From NCBI GenBank assembly GCA_045661225.1, contig JAZRFF010000028.1:1-64000 (forward strand): a stretch of 64,000 nt of DNA, read 5' to 3'. The stretch is from HGM04593 sp045661225 (lineage in GTDB: Bacteria > Bacteroidota > Bacteroidia > Bacteroidales > Bacteroidaceae). The notes beneath the pieces are model-generated. The model was not told the DNA's origin and made no database searches. It saw only the letters and a program-made list of their open reading frames with translations. Of the stretch, positions 42,007-51,596 are shown piece after piece. A program made the position numbers and the translations under genes. Numbering within the stretch: the first letter of the stretch is position 1; each line of letters begins with the position of its first letter.

Positions 42007-45000
42007 TTATAGATTCAACTTGAGGTTGAAACCGAACGAACGTGTCGACGGGAGGTTGAACATATCGAATCCGCCCAAGCCACCGCCTGTACCCAAAGAG
42101 ATATCGGGGTCAACTGGTGAGTCCTTGTAGATGAAGAACAGGTTGCGGCAAACGAATGAAAGGCTCAGGTTCTTGTACTCGCCAAAGAGGTTACGGAATG
42201 TGTAACCCAGTGACAACTCGCGCAGACGGAAGTTTGTAGCGTCGTAGATATAGCTGTCGAATGTGCGGTCCTCGTAGTATTTCTTGATTGATACAAGGTC
42301 ACGTCCATCGTTAATGTACATAGCGTGATCGGTGCTACCCTGTCCCTCGGGAACAGCCTTGCCGCGCTTGTTGATGTAAAGACCCTTCTGGCCGGCAAAC
42401 TCACTACCCTCGGGGTGAACGTAGCTCTCGGCTGCCAAACGTGCATCGCCAGAACGCTTAGAGTTACCCATACGGTCAAGGTAGAACTCTGTCATTGAAA
42501 TTGTCTTGCCGCCTATGCGTCCGTTGATAAGGAAATATAGTGTAAAGTCTTTGTACGAGAATGTGTTAGACCAAGAAATTTGACAAGGAGAGTTCATATT
42601 GCCGGCATAGAAGTTGTAAGAACTGCCCATCTGTGGTGTTCCGCCAACAACCTTAATGTCACCGGTTTTGTGTATAATATCGCCATTTGAGTTGACAACG
42701 TCCTTGTCGTAACGTGCATAGTCCTTTATGTACATATCTCCAAACTTTCCACCTTTCTCGAATAGAATGTGGATTGCGCTCTCGGCCATACTCTGTGTAA
42801 GGGTTGCATTCTCGCCGGTCTTGGGGTCCTCGTAAATCTCCTCAATCTTGTTGAAGTTGTATGAGAAGTTTGCCGATGTGTTCCAACGCCAGTTTTTGTC
42901 AATCTTCCAGTCGTAACCGACGGTTAACTCGACACCTTGGTTGCGTATAACACCCGAGTTGACAGGGAGTGTCTTACCGCTGAGCAGGTATGCTGTGAGG
43001 TAAGAATTGCACATTGCCGAATTGTAGTATGTTACGTCGAAGTTAAGACGGTCACGGAAGAACTGCATCTCAAGACCTGTCTCAAATGACTTTGTCTTTT
43101 CGGGGACGGGCTTGAACGATGCATAACCGCTTGTGGTGATTGTACCCTTTACAAGGTCCATATATCCCTTGTCGAACACAATGTTGGGAATTGAGTTACC
43201 AACCTCGGAGTAGCTCAGACGATATTTTGCGTATGTGAACCACTTTGGCAACTTGATGATGTCGCTCAAGACAGCGTTGGCTCCGAAACCGAAGTAACCG
43301 TAGCTCTCGGCTGTACCCAGGTGCTTGAACTGACGGAACGGACGATACCAGTCCTGACGATAAGAAGCGTCAACAAACACAACGTCGCCCCAACCTACCT
43401 GCACGGTTGCAAGTGCAGCCTGGTCCCAATTGCTGCTCTTTGTTTCGTAGTGCTGGTCGGCATAAGCCTGAGGATAGAATACATTGATAGCTGTAGGTAT
43501 TGAGGTGTGAGCACCGTAGTTGTTCATTTCAGGGTTAACGGTCGCTCTGTCGCTGTAAACGGTACCGTTGCTCTGTATTGTGTGGCCTACATAACCGGCT
43601 GTTGCCGAAAGTGACCAGTCCTTGCCGAACTCTTTGTTGTAAGAAAGCAGATAGTCGGTGTAAATCTCGTTTGTACGGTCGCTGTTGAGGAAATACATAC
43701 CGTAGTACTCCATTTCGTTGACGTTCATTGTGGTTGCATAACGACCACCCTCGCTGTTGAATTTGTTGTTGTCGATTGAAACACGTCCTTGGAGGTTCAA
43801 ACCGTCAATAATCTTTAGGTTGGCCTGGAAACTTGCATAGAAACGGTCCTCATTGTCTTCTCCGAAGTTTCTGTTAAGCAACCAGTAGGGGTTGTTCGAC
43901 TTACCTGCAATCTGGCCCCAATTCTGTCTTTTGCCTGAAAGGAGTGCGTATGTTCCCGACACTAACTCATTCTTTTCGTTGATATAGATATCCTTGTTGT
44001 TTGAAGATTTCCACTGGCCGTCAATCTCGTAGTTCTCCTTGTAGTACGGCATATCGATGTCGCGGCTCGCGGTGTAAACGTCATATATGGGGTTGAACAG
44101 ACGACCGCCACCCAAACGGTTCTTTGTGCGTGTCTGCATATAGTTTACATTGATGTTCATTGTAAGACGGTCCCACAAGTTGTATGACTGACGGAATGCA
44201 AATGTGTTACGTACGTAGCTGTTGTTCGCAAGAAGACCTTCGGAGTATGTGTTAGAGTAAGATGCGTATGTTTGAATCTTCTCGGTTCCTCCCGAAATTG
44301 AGATAGAGTTGTTGGTCATAAGACCTGTCTGGTAAAGGTCCTTGATGTCGTCGGCAGCCTTACCGCGGAGGTGAATGTCGTTGTAGCCGTCCTCGAAGAA
44401 CTTGGTATCGTTGGGAACGCTTACAATCTGGTCGTTGCCGGTGAGTCTGTTACCCCAGCTGCCCAACTCAATCTTGAGAAATTCTCCTGTGTTGGGGTTG
44501 TATGTAGAACCACCGTATGAGTTTTGAATCTGCGGTGTAAGGAACGGAGTGTCAAATGTGGTGTTTGAGTTGAAAGTAACCTCCATCTTGCCCTGCTTAC
44601 CTTTCTTTGTTGTAATCATCACAACGCCGTTGGCTGCGCGTGAACCGTAAAGAGCAGCAGCGTTAGCTCCCTTTAGAATGTTCATAGACTCAATATCATC
44701 GGGGTTAATCATTGACAAGGGGTCGGAACCCTCGGCAAATGAACCCTCGCCACGGAACGATTCTGAATTTTGCTGGCCACGGATTGAGTTTGTCATAGGC
44801 ACTCCGTCGACTACTATAAGCGGTGCGTTGTCACCCATTATCGACTTGTTACCGCGAAGCAGAATCTTTGATGCGCCACCGGCACCACCGGCACTGGGGG
44901 TAATTGTAATACCTGAAACCTTACCCTCGAGTGAGTTTACAAGATTCGCGTCGGGTGCTTTGAACAGGTCGTCGGCCTTTACCATTTGGGTTGCGTAGGT

Positions 45001-45408
45001 GAGTGACTTCTCCTTGCGCATAATACCCATTGCGGTAACCACGAGCTCTTCGAGCTGATTATTCTCTTCAATCATCACAAAGTTCAGGTTTCCACCTTTC
45101 CAAACCTGGTCTTCGCAGGTAAAGCCCATTAAAGATGCGCGAATGGTAGAACCTTTCTTTACGTTTTTCAGAATGTAAGAACCGTCTAATTCAACGAATG
45201 CCGAATTTTGTGTTCCGACAACGTAAACAACGGCTCCAATCATCTCTTCGCCTTTTTCGGACAAAACTGTGCCCTTGACTGTACCGAACTGCGGGTCTTG
45301 CTGTACGGTGATGTTGCCTGCAAATGCCTGCGTGGGCATAAGGGAAAGAGAAATTCCCATAAAGGTTGCCATAAAAAGCGACCTTACAACCGATTTAAGT
45401 AGTTTCAT
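42007..45408 (-). CDS. SusC/RagA family TonB-linked outer-membrane transporter
   Basis: TonB-dependent importer of oligosaccharides, 1133 residues from ATG 45408 (the ATG at 45447 adds 13 unlikely residues). Signal peptide ending AFA, a carboxypeptidase-regulatory-like domain (about 30-110, GTVKGTVLSEKGEEMIGAVV), a TonB box and plug with ITTPSAGG-type and LIVVDGVPM signatures, and a 22-strand barrel ending SFGFNLKLNL. First gene of the locus; no HTCS, SARP or anti-sigma regulator is adjacent. ExbB/ExbD in this window could energise it. Confidence 0.95.
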   Translation of the reverse strand: MKLLKSVVRSLFMATFMGISLSLMPTQAFAGNITVQQDPQFGTVKGTVLSEKGEEMIGAVVYVVGTQNSAFVELDGSYILKNVKKGSTIRASLMGFTCEDQVWKGGNLNFVMIEENNQLEELVVTAMGIMRKEKSLTYATQMVKADDLFKAPDANLVNSLEGKVSGITITPSAGGAGGASKILLRGNKSIMGDNAPLIVVDGVPMTNSIRGQQNSESFRGEGSFAEGSDPLSMINPDDIESMNILKGANAAALYGSRAANGVVMITTKKGKQGKMEVTFNSNTTFDTPFLTPQIQNSYGGSTYNPNTGEFLKIELGSWGNRLTGNDQIVSVPNDTKFFEDGYNDIHLRGKAADDIKDLYQTGLMTNNSISISGGTEKIQTYASYSNTYSEGLLANNSYVRNTFAFRQSYNLWDRLTMNINVNYMQTRTKNRLGGGRLFNPIYDVYTASRDIDMPYYKENYEIDGQWKSSNNKDIYINEKNELVSGTYALLSGKRQNWGQIAGKSNNPYWLLNRNFGEDNEDRFYASFQANLKIIDGLNLQGRVSIDNNKFNSEGGRYATTMNVNEMEYYGMYFLNSDRTNEIYTDYLLSYNKEFGKDWSLSATAGYVGHTIQSNGTVYSDRATVNPEMNNYGAHTSIPTAINVFYPQAYADQHYETKSSNWDQAALATVQVGWGDVVFVDASYRQDWYRPFRQFKHLGTAESYGYFGFGANAVLSDIIKLPKWFTYAKYRLSYSEVGNSIPNIVFDKGYMDLVKGTITTSGYASFKPVPEKTKSFETGLEMQFFRDRLNFDVTYYNSAMCNSYLTAYLLSGKTLPVNSGVIRNQGVELTVGYDWKIDKNWRWNTSANFSYNFNKIEEIYEDPKTGENATLTQSMAESAIHILFEKGGKFGDMYIKDYARYDKDVVNSNGDIIHKTGDIKVVGGTPQMGSSYNFYAGNMNSPCQISWSNTFSYKDFTLYFLINGRIGGKTISMTEFYLDRMGNSKRSGDARLAAESYVHPEGSEFAGQKGLYINKRGKAVPEGQGSTDHAMYINDGRDLVSIKKYYEDRTFDSYIYDATNFRLRELSLGYTFRNLFGEYKNLSLSFVCRNLFFIYKDSPVDPDISLGTGGGLGGFDMFNLPSTRSFGFNLKLNL

Positions 45409-45529
45409 ATAATGTTTTTTATTTTGGGAGCAGTGTTGCCACCGCATTCCCGTTGGTTAAATAAATTGTTTCCTTCAGTATCGTGATAAAATTATTTATA
45501 TTTATATAAATTATCTAATATACCACGTT

Positions 45530-45537
45530 CAAAATTA
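45530..45537 (-). promoter_or_regulatory. Weak candidate -7 box for the SusC operon
   Basis: Minus-strand TAATTTTG, about 120 bases before the SusC start; no good -33 element. Listed as the only -7-like match in this gap. Confidence 0.35.
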
Positions 45538-45648
45538 CTCAAATATTTTATTTGCAGAAATCTTTTTCGGTTTTTTTTGTTTGTCGAGGTGATGAAAATA
45601 ATAAATTGACAGTTTTTCGACTCTATTTTAGGGAAAAATGTGCATTTT

Positions 45649-45690
45649 GACAGTTGCGGCGGGGTGGATTTCCACCTCGCCGCAACTGTC
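45649..45690 (-). terminator. Strong hairpin, probable korA-korB terminator
   Basis: A 19-base stem (GACAGTTGCGGCG... paired with ...CGCCGCAACTGTC, one G-T wobble) and a 4-base loop between the MITE-like element and the SusC promoter region. The T-run is poor on either strand, but the stem is very stable. Confidence 0.7.
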
Positions 45691-45701
45691 TCTTTTGAAA
45701 T

Positions 45702-45938
45702 TCAGAAGCTGTTTGAATTTATTATGAAGGTATATTGAAACTGCAAAAAGTGATGTCTCAAACAGTTCAAGAAGGTGCTTGAACCCCTTTTGAAAAATCA
45801 GTTTGCATTCTGTGCAGTTTTTCTTGTCAGTTTTTCTTTTTCGCTGTTATATAGCCTGCTATTCTTGTCGTTTACCGGTAAAATTTGTTCAATAAAGAAT
45901 CTTGAACAATCGCGGAATAAATTTTAAACAGCTTCTGA
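45702..45938. mobile_element. MITE-like element with terminal inverted repeats
   Basis: A 237-base non-coding segment with about 20-base terminal inverted repeats: TCAGAAGCTGTTT is identical at both ends, continuing GAATTTATT / AAAATTTATT with two differences. Inside are further inverted repeats: GTTCAAG-6-CTTGAAC (45765-45784), TTTACCGGTAAA (45871-45882) and TTGTTCAA-9-TTGAACAA (45885-45909). It has no open reading frame of note. The right end is 4 bases from the korB stop. No clean target-site duplication was found. Confidence 0.6.
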
Positions 45939-45942
45939 TAAA

Positions 45943-46947
45943 TTATTTAATTTCCCATATTTCGTTTGTCTCGAGCAACTCGCTGAAGTTGTGGTATTTC
46001 TTTGCGTCTTTTACCTCCTCGACCTGTGCGTGCAGAGCGTCGTTGTAAGTGATAGCCTCAACGTCACGTATTATACCGAGCGCAATGGGGAATTCCGGTC
46101 CCTCCATAAGTGCGAGCTTCAGGTGCAGGGTGGTGTCCTTGCAGTGTGCGTCGTGTACTAATATGTCGCTCTCGCTAATGCCATTCTCGCCTATTCTGAC
46201 AACCTTGAGCCCGAATCCTTCTTGCATAAGTCCGAACTCACGATTCTCGCCGAAAATCATTGGCTTGCCGTGTTCGAGATATATTGCATTCTTGGCGCGT
46301 CCCTCTTTGGTGTAGACACTCTCGTGTGTGCCGTTGTTGAATATTACGCAGTTCTGCAGAACCTCGACTACAGAGGCGCCTTTGTGTTGTGCGGCAGCTT
46401 TGAGGCAACCTACAGCCGCCGGCATATCTGTAGCCACGCAACGTGCGAAGAAATTGCCTCGTGCGCCGAAACATAGTTCGGCTGGGCGGAACGGGTCCTC
46501 CACGGTGCCGTAAGGCGATGACTTACTCACAAAGCCACGCATAGATGTCGGTGAGTACTGTCCCTTTGTAAGGCCGTATATGCGGTTGTTGAGCAGAATC
46601 ATATTAAGGTCGATGTTGCGGCGTACAGCGTGTATAAAGTGGTTACCGCCAATGGCAAGACCATCGCCGTCTCCCGAAATTTGCCACACTGTAAGGTCTG
46701 GGTTGGCAACCTTTGCTCCTGTAGCAATAGCTGCCGAGCGTCCGTGTATAGTGTGGAACCCGTAGGTGTTCATATAGTAGGGCAGGCGTGACGAGCAGCC
46801 TATTCCTGAAATTACCGCAATATTATGCGGTGCGACGCCTAACTCTCCCATAGCCTTGTGCAGTGCGCCCAGGAACGAGTGGTCGCCACAACCCGGACAC
46901 CAACGTGGCTGTCCGAACTTATAGTCTTGTGCTGTGTATTCGCTCAT
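45943..46947 (-). CDS. korB: 2-oxoacid:ferredoxin oxidoreductase, beta subunit
   Basis: Thiamine-diphosphate-binding subunit of a 2-oxoacid:ferredoxin oxidoreductase (2-oxoglutarate or pyruvate type), which makes acyl-CoA, CO2 and reduced ferredoxin. Cys residues for a 4Fe-4S cluster sit in RWCPGCGDHSF and SGIGCSSRLPYY. The TPP/Mg motif reads SGDGDGLAIGGNHF...NMILLNNRIYG. 334 residues. Starts 3 bases after korA, so they form one two-subunit enzyme. Substrate is not settled by sequence; the 2-oxoglutarate type is the common Bacteroidales annotation. Confidence 0.93.
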   Translation of the reverse strand: MSEYTAQDYKFGQPRWCPGCGDHSFLGALHKAMGELGVAPHNIAVISGIGCSSRLPYYMNTYGFHTIHGRSAAIATGAKVANPDLTVWQISGDGDGLAIGGNHFIHAVRRNIDLNMILLNNRIYGLTKGQYSPTSMRGFVSKSSPYGTVEDPFRPAELCFGARGNFFARCVATDMPAAVGCLKAAAQHKGASVVEVLQNCVIFNNGTHESVYTKEGRAKNAIYLEHGKPMIFGENREFGLMQEGFGLKVVRIGENGISESDILVHDAHCKDTTLHLKLALMEGPEFPIALGIIRDVEAITYNDALHAQVEEVKDAKKYHNFSELLETNEIWEIK

Positions 46948-46950
46948 ATC

Positions 46951-48804
46951 TTAACCCTCCATAATTTTAGTGAATGACTCGACCAGTGCGGCAATGGTAA
47001 ACGGTTGACCCTTAACCTCGTTGTGCTGGTGTAATTTTATGCCCTCGATTTTTCCGCGCAGGTACGACGCAAACTGTCCCATATTCTGCTCGGCAACAAC
47101 AATCTTGCTGTAGCGGCGCAGAACCTCTTCGGCGTTGCTTGGCAGCGGATTTATGAATTCGAAGTGTGCCAACGCCACCTTTTTGCCCTCGCTGCGCATT
47201 TGTTGCATAGCCTCGCACAAGTGTCCGTATGTGCCTCCGAAGCCTACGATGAGAAGGTCGGCGTCACTGTCGCCCTCGACCTGAAGAGGGGGTATGGCGT
47301 TTGCTATTTTTGCAACCTTTCTTGCGCGTGCCTCAACCATATAGTGGTGGTTCGCCGGCTCGTTGCATATAGCTCCTGTAGCGGCATTTTTCTCAAGACC
47401 GCCTATCCGGTGCGTGAAGCCCGGAGTGCCGGGTACAGCCCAGTAGCGCACATCGTTCTCGGGGTTACGCTTGTAGGGGCTCCAGTCGCCCTGCATTTCG
47501 GGTGTGACGTACGGTGGCACAATCTTCGGGTACTCGTTAATGTCGGGGAGCTTCCACGCTGCCGAACCGTTGGCTATAAAGGCATCGGTGAGCAGTATCA
47601 CAGGTGTCATATGCTCGACTGCAATTTTGCAGGCAGCAAATGCCGCGTCGAAACAGTTGGTGGGCGACGTTGCTGCTATCACCGGGATTGGACTTTCGCC
47701 GTTACGTCCGTAGAGTGCCTGCAACAGGTCGGTCTGTTCGCTCTTTGTGGGGAGTCCGGTCGAAGGACCACCACGCTGAACGTCTATAATAACAAGCGGT
47801 AACTCGGTTATTACTGCAAGGTTGATGGCCTCGCTCTTTAGGCATATTCCCGGGCCTGATGTCGATGTGCAGGCAAGTGCTCCGGCGTATGCTGCACCCA
47901 CTGCCGATGCGCAACCGGCAATCTCGTCCTCGGCCTGTACGGTTATTACCCCCATAGACTTATGCTTGGCAAGCTCGTGCAGAATATCGGTGGCCGGTGT
48001 AATAGGGTAGGAGCCGAGGAAAAGCCTCATTCCGGCTTTTTCGGCAGCAGCCATAAGACCGTATGCGGTAGCCTTGTTGCCGTTTATGTCCATATAGCGA
48101 CCTTTCTTCTTCTCGGGATTGCTCTCTATGCTGTATGTGTGGGCAATTGAGGTGTGGGTGTTGTGTCCCATATCGTATCCGGCACGCAGAACCTTGATGT
48201 TGGCCTCGGCAACCTCGGGCTTCTTGGCGAATTTTGCACGTAGCATATTTTCGGCAAGTGTAAGGTCGCGGTCATATATCCAGCATACAAGACCAAGCGC
48301 GAGCATATTCTTGCAACGTACGATGCTCTTGTTGTCGAGCCCGCTGTCTTTGAGTGTTTCTTGGCACAAAGAGGTTATTGGGCAGGGTACAACTTCGCAG
48401 GTTATTCCCAGTTCGGCAATTGGGTCGTCGGTCTTGAACTCGGCTTTCTGAAGGTCTTTCTCGGTGAATGAGTCGCTGTCGATTATTATTGCTCCGGTGG
48501 GTTTGCAGTGCTTGTGCTGTGTCTTTAGCGCAGCGGGGTTCATTGCAACAAGAATGTCGCATTTGTCACCGGGGGTCAGTACTTTGTCGGCTCCAATGTG
48601 TACCTGAAAGCCCGAAACGCCGGTGAGTACTCCTTGCGGAGCGCGTATGTCGGCGGGGTAGTCGGGAAAGGTGCAGATGTCGTTTCCGACTGTTGCGGAA
48701 ATTGTTGAGAAGATGTTTCCTGCCAACTGCATACCGTCGCCCGAGTCGCCCGAGAAACGTACAACAATCTGGTCGAGTTTCTGTGTTTTTCTTTCGTCTG
48801 CCAT
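46951..48804 (-). CDS. korA: 2-oxoacid:ferredoxin oxidoreductase, fused gamma-alpha subunit
   Basis: Large subunit, 617 residues from ATG 48804 (MADERKTQKL); the upstream ATG at 48855 adds residues from the leader. The N-terminal gamma domain (about 1-195) has RFSGDSGDGMQLAGNIFS; the alpha domain (about 230-617) has the TPP-pyrimidine-binding region with AEDEIAGCASAVGAAYAGALACTSTSGPG and GLPTKSEQTDLLQALYGRNGE. The gamma-alpha fusion matches the two-subunit korAB enzymes. Transcribed with korB. Confidence 0.93.
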   Translation of the reverse strand: MADERKTQKLDQIVVRFSGDSGDGMQLAGNIFSTISATVGNDICTFPDYPADIRAPQGVLTGVSGFQVHIGADKVLTPGDKCDILVAMNPAALKTQHKHCKPTGAIIIDSDSFTEKDLQKAEFKTDDPIAELGITCEVVPCPITSLCQETLKDSGLDNKSIVRCKNMLALGLVCWIYDRDLTLAENMLRAKFAKKPEVAEANIKVLRAGYDMGHNTHTSIAHTYSIESNPEKKKGRYMDINGNKATAYGLMAAAEKAGMRLFLGSYPITPATDILHELAKHKSMGVITVQAEDEIAGCASAVGAAYAGALACTSTSGPGICLKSEAINLAVITELPLVIIDVQRGGPSTGLPTKSEQTDLLQALYGRNGESPIPVIAATSPTNCFDAAFAACKIAVEHMTPVILLTDAFIANGSAAWKLPDINEYPKIVPPYVTPEMQGDWSPYKRNPENDVRYWAVPGTPGFTHRIGGLEKNAATGAICNEPANHHYMVEARARKVAKIANAIPPLQVEGDSDADLLIVGFGGTYGHLCEAMQQMRSEGKKVALAHFEFINPLPSNAEEVLRRYSKIVVAEQNMGQFASYLRGKIEGIKLHQHNEVKGQPFTIAALVESFTKIMEG

Positions 48805-48897
48805 TTTTTTGTCTCTTTTAGAGTTGTTATATTGCTTGCCAAAGTTCGCAAACAAAAATGAAACAAAGAAACTTTTTTGAATAAAAGTTAAGGGTGT

Positions 48898-48943
48898 ATA
48901 TAATTAAAAGAGGCGCACGATCGTGCGCCTCTTTTAATTATAT
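48898..48943 (-). terminator. Long perfect palindrome, terminator of the barrel-protein gene
   Basis: A 46-base perfect inverted repeat centred on GCGCACGATCGTGCGC with A- and T-rich arms, just beyond the stop at 48951. On either strand the stem is followed by T-rich sequence, so it also shields korA's promoter region. Confidence 0.9.
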
Positions 48944-48950
48944 GTCGTTT

Positions 48951-51434
48951 TTACATATCTCCCATACCTTCCATATCGCTGTAACCGCCTCCGGGCATCT
49001 CTTGTTGCTTGCGATTGGGCTTTTTTGCCTTCATATTTCCGAAGCTGTATGTTACGGTCACACCAAACTGACGACCGCCGTGAGAACTCTTGGAATGGCG
49101 ATAGAAAGTTTCGTTTTCGGTAACGCTGTTCCAGCCGCGTGAGTCGAGCAGGTCGCGTGCGTTGACGCTGACGCTCCAGTGGCTGTCGAACATCTTGCGC
49201 AAGCCGAGGTCGAGCATATAGCTGGGTTCACGGTAGCCTTGTGCAACAATGCGTTTGGCATTGTAACGTCCGGTCAACTGCATTGTGATGCCCCAGGGGA
49301 GCATAAGGCTCGCGGTCATACGTGCATTCCACGAGAAATTTTCATCGGCCTTTCCGTTTATCTCCTTGTTGTTTATAATGTATTTAAACGCGTCGAGTTT
49401 GTAGTAAAAGAGATTTACCGTAGTGGTGAGGTCGAGTATCTTAAACAGGCGGTTCTTGCCCACAATCTCAAGTCCGGCCGACTGTGTGCTGGCTACATTC
49501 TCACTTGTGGTGTAGATGACTTTTCCGTCGCTGTAACTGATGCGTTCAATAACATCGCTTGTGGTGCGGTAATATCCCGACAGCGAGAGTGTGTGGTTCT
49601 TCCAGTTTTTTATGTAGTTAAGCTCGTATGCATTTGAATACTCGGGCGTCAGGCCGGGGTTACCGAATGTGATGTTTGTTGAATCGCTTATGTTCTTGAA
49701 GTCATTAAGCTGGCCTCCCCACGGACGGCGCAGACGACGGGTGTAGTTTACCTGTATCTCTTGTCCGTCGCTAATCTCGTAACTGAGGAACGCGCTCGGG
49801 AATAGCTTGAAAAAGTCGTTGCCCTTGAGTGGGGGTATGTCGCCACTCTCCATTTGTGCGTGTCCGTATGAGCTTGTTCTCACGTTCCAGTATTCTCCGC
49901 GCAAACCTATCTGGAACCCGAACTTGCCGAATCGTCCCGAATATGTTGCGTAGAGCGCGTGGGTATTCTGCTTGTAGCGGAATTGGTTGTATAGGTCTTT
50001 GTCTATTATTTTATGTTCCTCGTCGGTGTAGGTTATGACGGGGCTGTTGTCGTTTGAAAAGTCTCCGTTGTATCCGGCCTCAACACGGTGGTTCGCATCA
50101 ATCTTGTATTCGTAGTCGAGCTTGATGTTGTGGCTGATGCTGCGGTTCTCACCGTCCTGATACTGGTAGCTCTTGATGGTCTTGGGGTCGTTGCCCAGAA
50201 TCTCGGTTGTCTGTTTGTATTCGGCGTCGCGCATCTGCGTCCACTCGTTGCGGCTTACCGAGAAGTCGAGGAAGTGTGTGTCGCTCCACCTGTGTGTGTA
50301 GCCCAGTTCTACATTATACATTCGGGGACGGCCGCTTGTCGTGGTGTTGCGTGTGACGCGTTGTGTGGGGGCTCCTTCGGTGCCGTCGCTCAGTAGAGGA
50401 CCTCTCTCGTATGAAATGTCGTTGCGGTGTTGGCCGAGACCGTACATTCCCATAAGATTAAGGTATAGCTCGTCTTTGCGAGTGAATCTCCAGGTAAGGC
50501 CGGCACGGGCAAAGACATTATGCGGGTTGCGCAGGCCATCGCTTTTCTGGTGCATATAGCTGCCGGGTGTGCCGAAATAGCGTGTGTGGGCGCTGCCTTC
50601 ATTGTCGAACCTCATATTGCGGTAGTTGACACCTCCGTAGGCATCAATAGTTCCACTGCTGTAATTTATGTTCGCGCTGGCATTGTAGCCTCCGTAGCTG
50701 TCGCCACCGGCTTGGACGCTGCCGTAATAACCGGCCTTGCGGTCGCGCTTGAGTATAATGTTTATAATTCCGGCTGTGCCTTCGGGCGAGTGTTTGGCCG
50801 ATGGGTTCGTTATGACCTCAATTTTCTCTATGGAGTTTGCCGGCAACTGTTGCAGAATATCACCCTGATTGTCGGCTGTAAGTCCGCTGGCCTTGCCGTT
50901 AATCCATATTGTGACACTCTCGCTGCCGCGAAGCGATACTACTCCTTCGTTGTCTACCTCGACCGAGGGTATGTCGACAAGAACGTCGCTGGCCGAACCT
51001 CCGGTTGTGGCGATACTTTGGTCAACGGTGAACACGCGTTTGTCGATGTCGAATGTCATTTGTGAACGTTGCTCGGTAACGACAACCTCTTTAAGCATCT
51101 TTCTGTCGGGCTTTAACACAATGTCCTTGAGGTTGTGGCTGCTTCTTTGCGGTGTAATGTTCACCTTGACGCTGTCGCTCTTATAGCCGATGAACGTGAA
51201 ACGCACCGTGTAACGTCCCTCCTTCAGACCTTGAATGGCGAACCTTCCATCATCGTCAGATGTGCTACCCATCGTGGGTAATGATGAACCTTCGGGGACA
51301 ATGGCGATGGTCACAAAACCGAGCGGCTCGTTACTCTCGCCGTCAATCATTCTTCCGGAAACGGTACCCGATACCTGCGCTATTGTGGCTATGGGCAATA
51401 GTGATAAAAGTAGAAGTAGTAGCTTATTTCTCAT
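48951..51434 (-). CDS. TonB-dependent receptor-type outer-membrane beta-barrel protein
   Basis: Outer-membrane protein, 827 residues, of the OMP_b-brl_3-like group. Signal peptide ends at ATIA before Gln20; a carboxypeptidase-regulatory-like domain (about 20-105, GRMIDGESNEPLGFVTI) is followed by a plug (TFDIDKRVFTVDQS, VSLRGSESVTIWINGKAS, PSAKHSPEGTAGIINIIL) and a beta-barrel ending near TVTYSFGNMK. The C-terminus is a Met/Gly/Asp-rich tail (GYSDMEGMGDM) that may bind metal. Cargo unknown. It has its own promoter, so it is separate from the RND genes. Confidence 0.88.
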   Translation of the reverse strand: MRNKLLLLLLSLLPIATIAQVSGTVSGRMIDGESNEPLGFVTIAIVPEGSSLPTMGSTSDDDGRFAIQGLKEGRYTVRFTFIGYKSDSVKVNITPQRSSHNLKDIVLKPDRKMLKEVVVTEQRSQMTFDIDKRVFTVDQSIATTGGSASDVLVDIPSVEVDNEGVVSLRGSESVTIWINGKASGLTADNQGDILQQLPANSIEKIEVITNPSAKHSPEGTAGIINIILKRDRKAGYYGSVQAGGDSYGGYNASANINYSSGTIDAYGGVNYRNMRFDNEGSAHTRYFGTPGSYMHQKSDGLRNPHNVFARAGLTWRFTRKDELYLNLMGMYGLGQHRNDISYERGPLLSDGTEGAPTQRVTRNTTTSGRPRMYNVELGYTHRWSDTHFLDFSVSRNEWTQMRDAEYKQTTEILGNDPKTIKSYQYQDGENRSISHNIKLDYEYKIDANHRVEAGYNGDFSNDNSPVITYTDEEHKIIDKDLYNQFRYKQNTHALYATYSGRFGKFGFQIGLRGEYWNVRTSSYGHAQMESGDIPPLKGNDFFKLFPSAFLSYEISDGQEIQVNYTRRLRRPWGGQLNDFKNISDSTNITFGNPGLTPEYSNAYELNYIKNWKNHTLSLSGYYRTTSDVIERISYSDGKVIYTTSENVASTQSAGLEIVGKNRLFKILDLTTTVNLFYYKLDAFKYIINNKEINGKADENFSWNARMTASLMLPWGITMQLTGRYNAKRIVAQGYREPSYMLDLGLRKMFDSHWSVSVNARDLLDSRGWNSVTENETFYRHSKSSHGGRQFGVTVTYSFGNMKAKKPNRKQQEMPGGGYSDMEGMGDM

Positions 51435-51490
51435 TTGTAAGTTCTTGTAGCGTTTAAGTGCTTTTATTAAGAAACAAAAATAGTAATAAC

Positions 51491-51563
51491 CCGCCTTTGT
51501 GATTTTGCTTTTTAAAGCACTTCGTTTATCCTCTTATGGAAGTACCCCGAAGTCCAAAGGCGG
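51491..51563 (-). other. Long-range inverted repeat in the barrel-protein 5' leader
   Basis: CCGCCTTTG (51491-51499) and CAAAGGCGG (51555-51563) form a perfect 9-bp stem closing a 73-base leader structure that contains a small GCTTT...AAAGC hairpin. It lies between the promoter and the start codon. Confidence 0.55.
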
Positions 51564-51596
51564 CTTATGCTTTGTGCCGTTGCACTGTAGCGGGTG

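Noticed and set aside
45702..45938. Target-site duplication flanking the MITE-like element
   Set aside because: AAAT occurs on both sides but is out of register and the region is A/T-rich, so it is not convincing.
45691..45942. Regulatory RNA gene between korB and the SusC operon
   Set aside because: The terminal inverted repeats explain the structure better as a mobile element; no promoter with proper spacing was seen.
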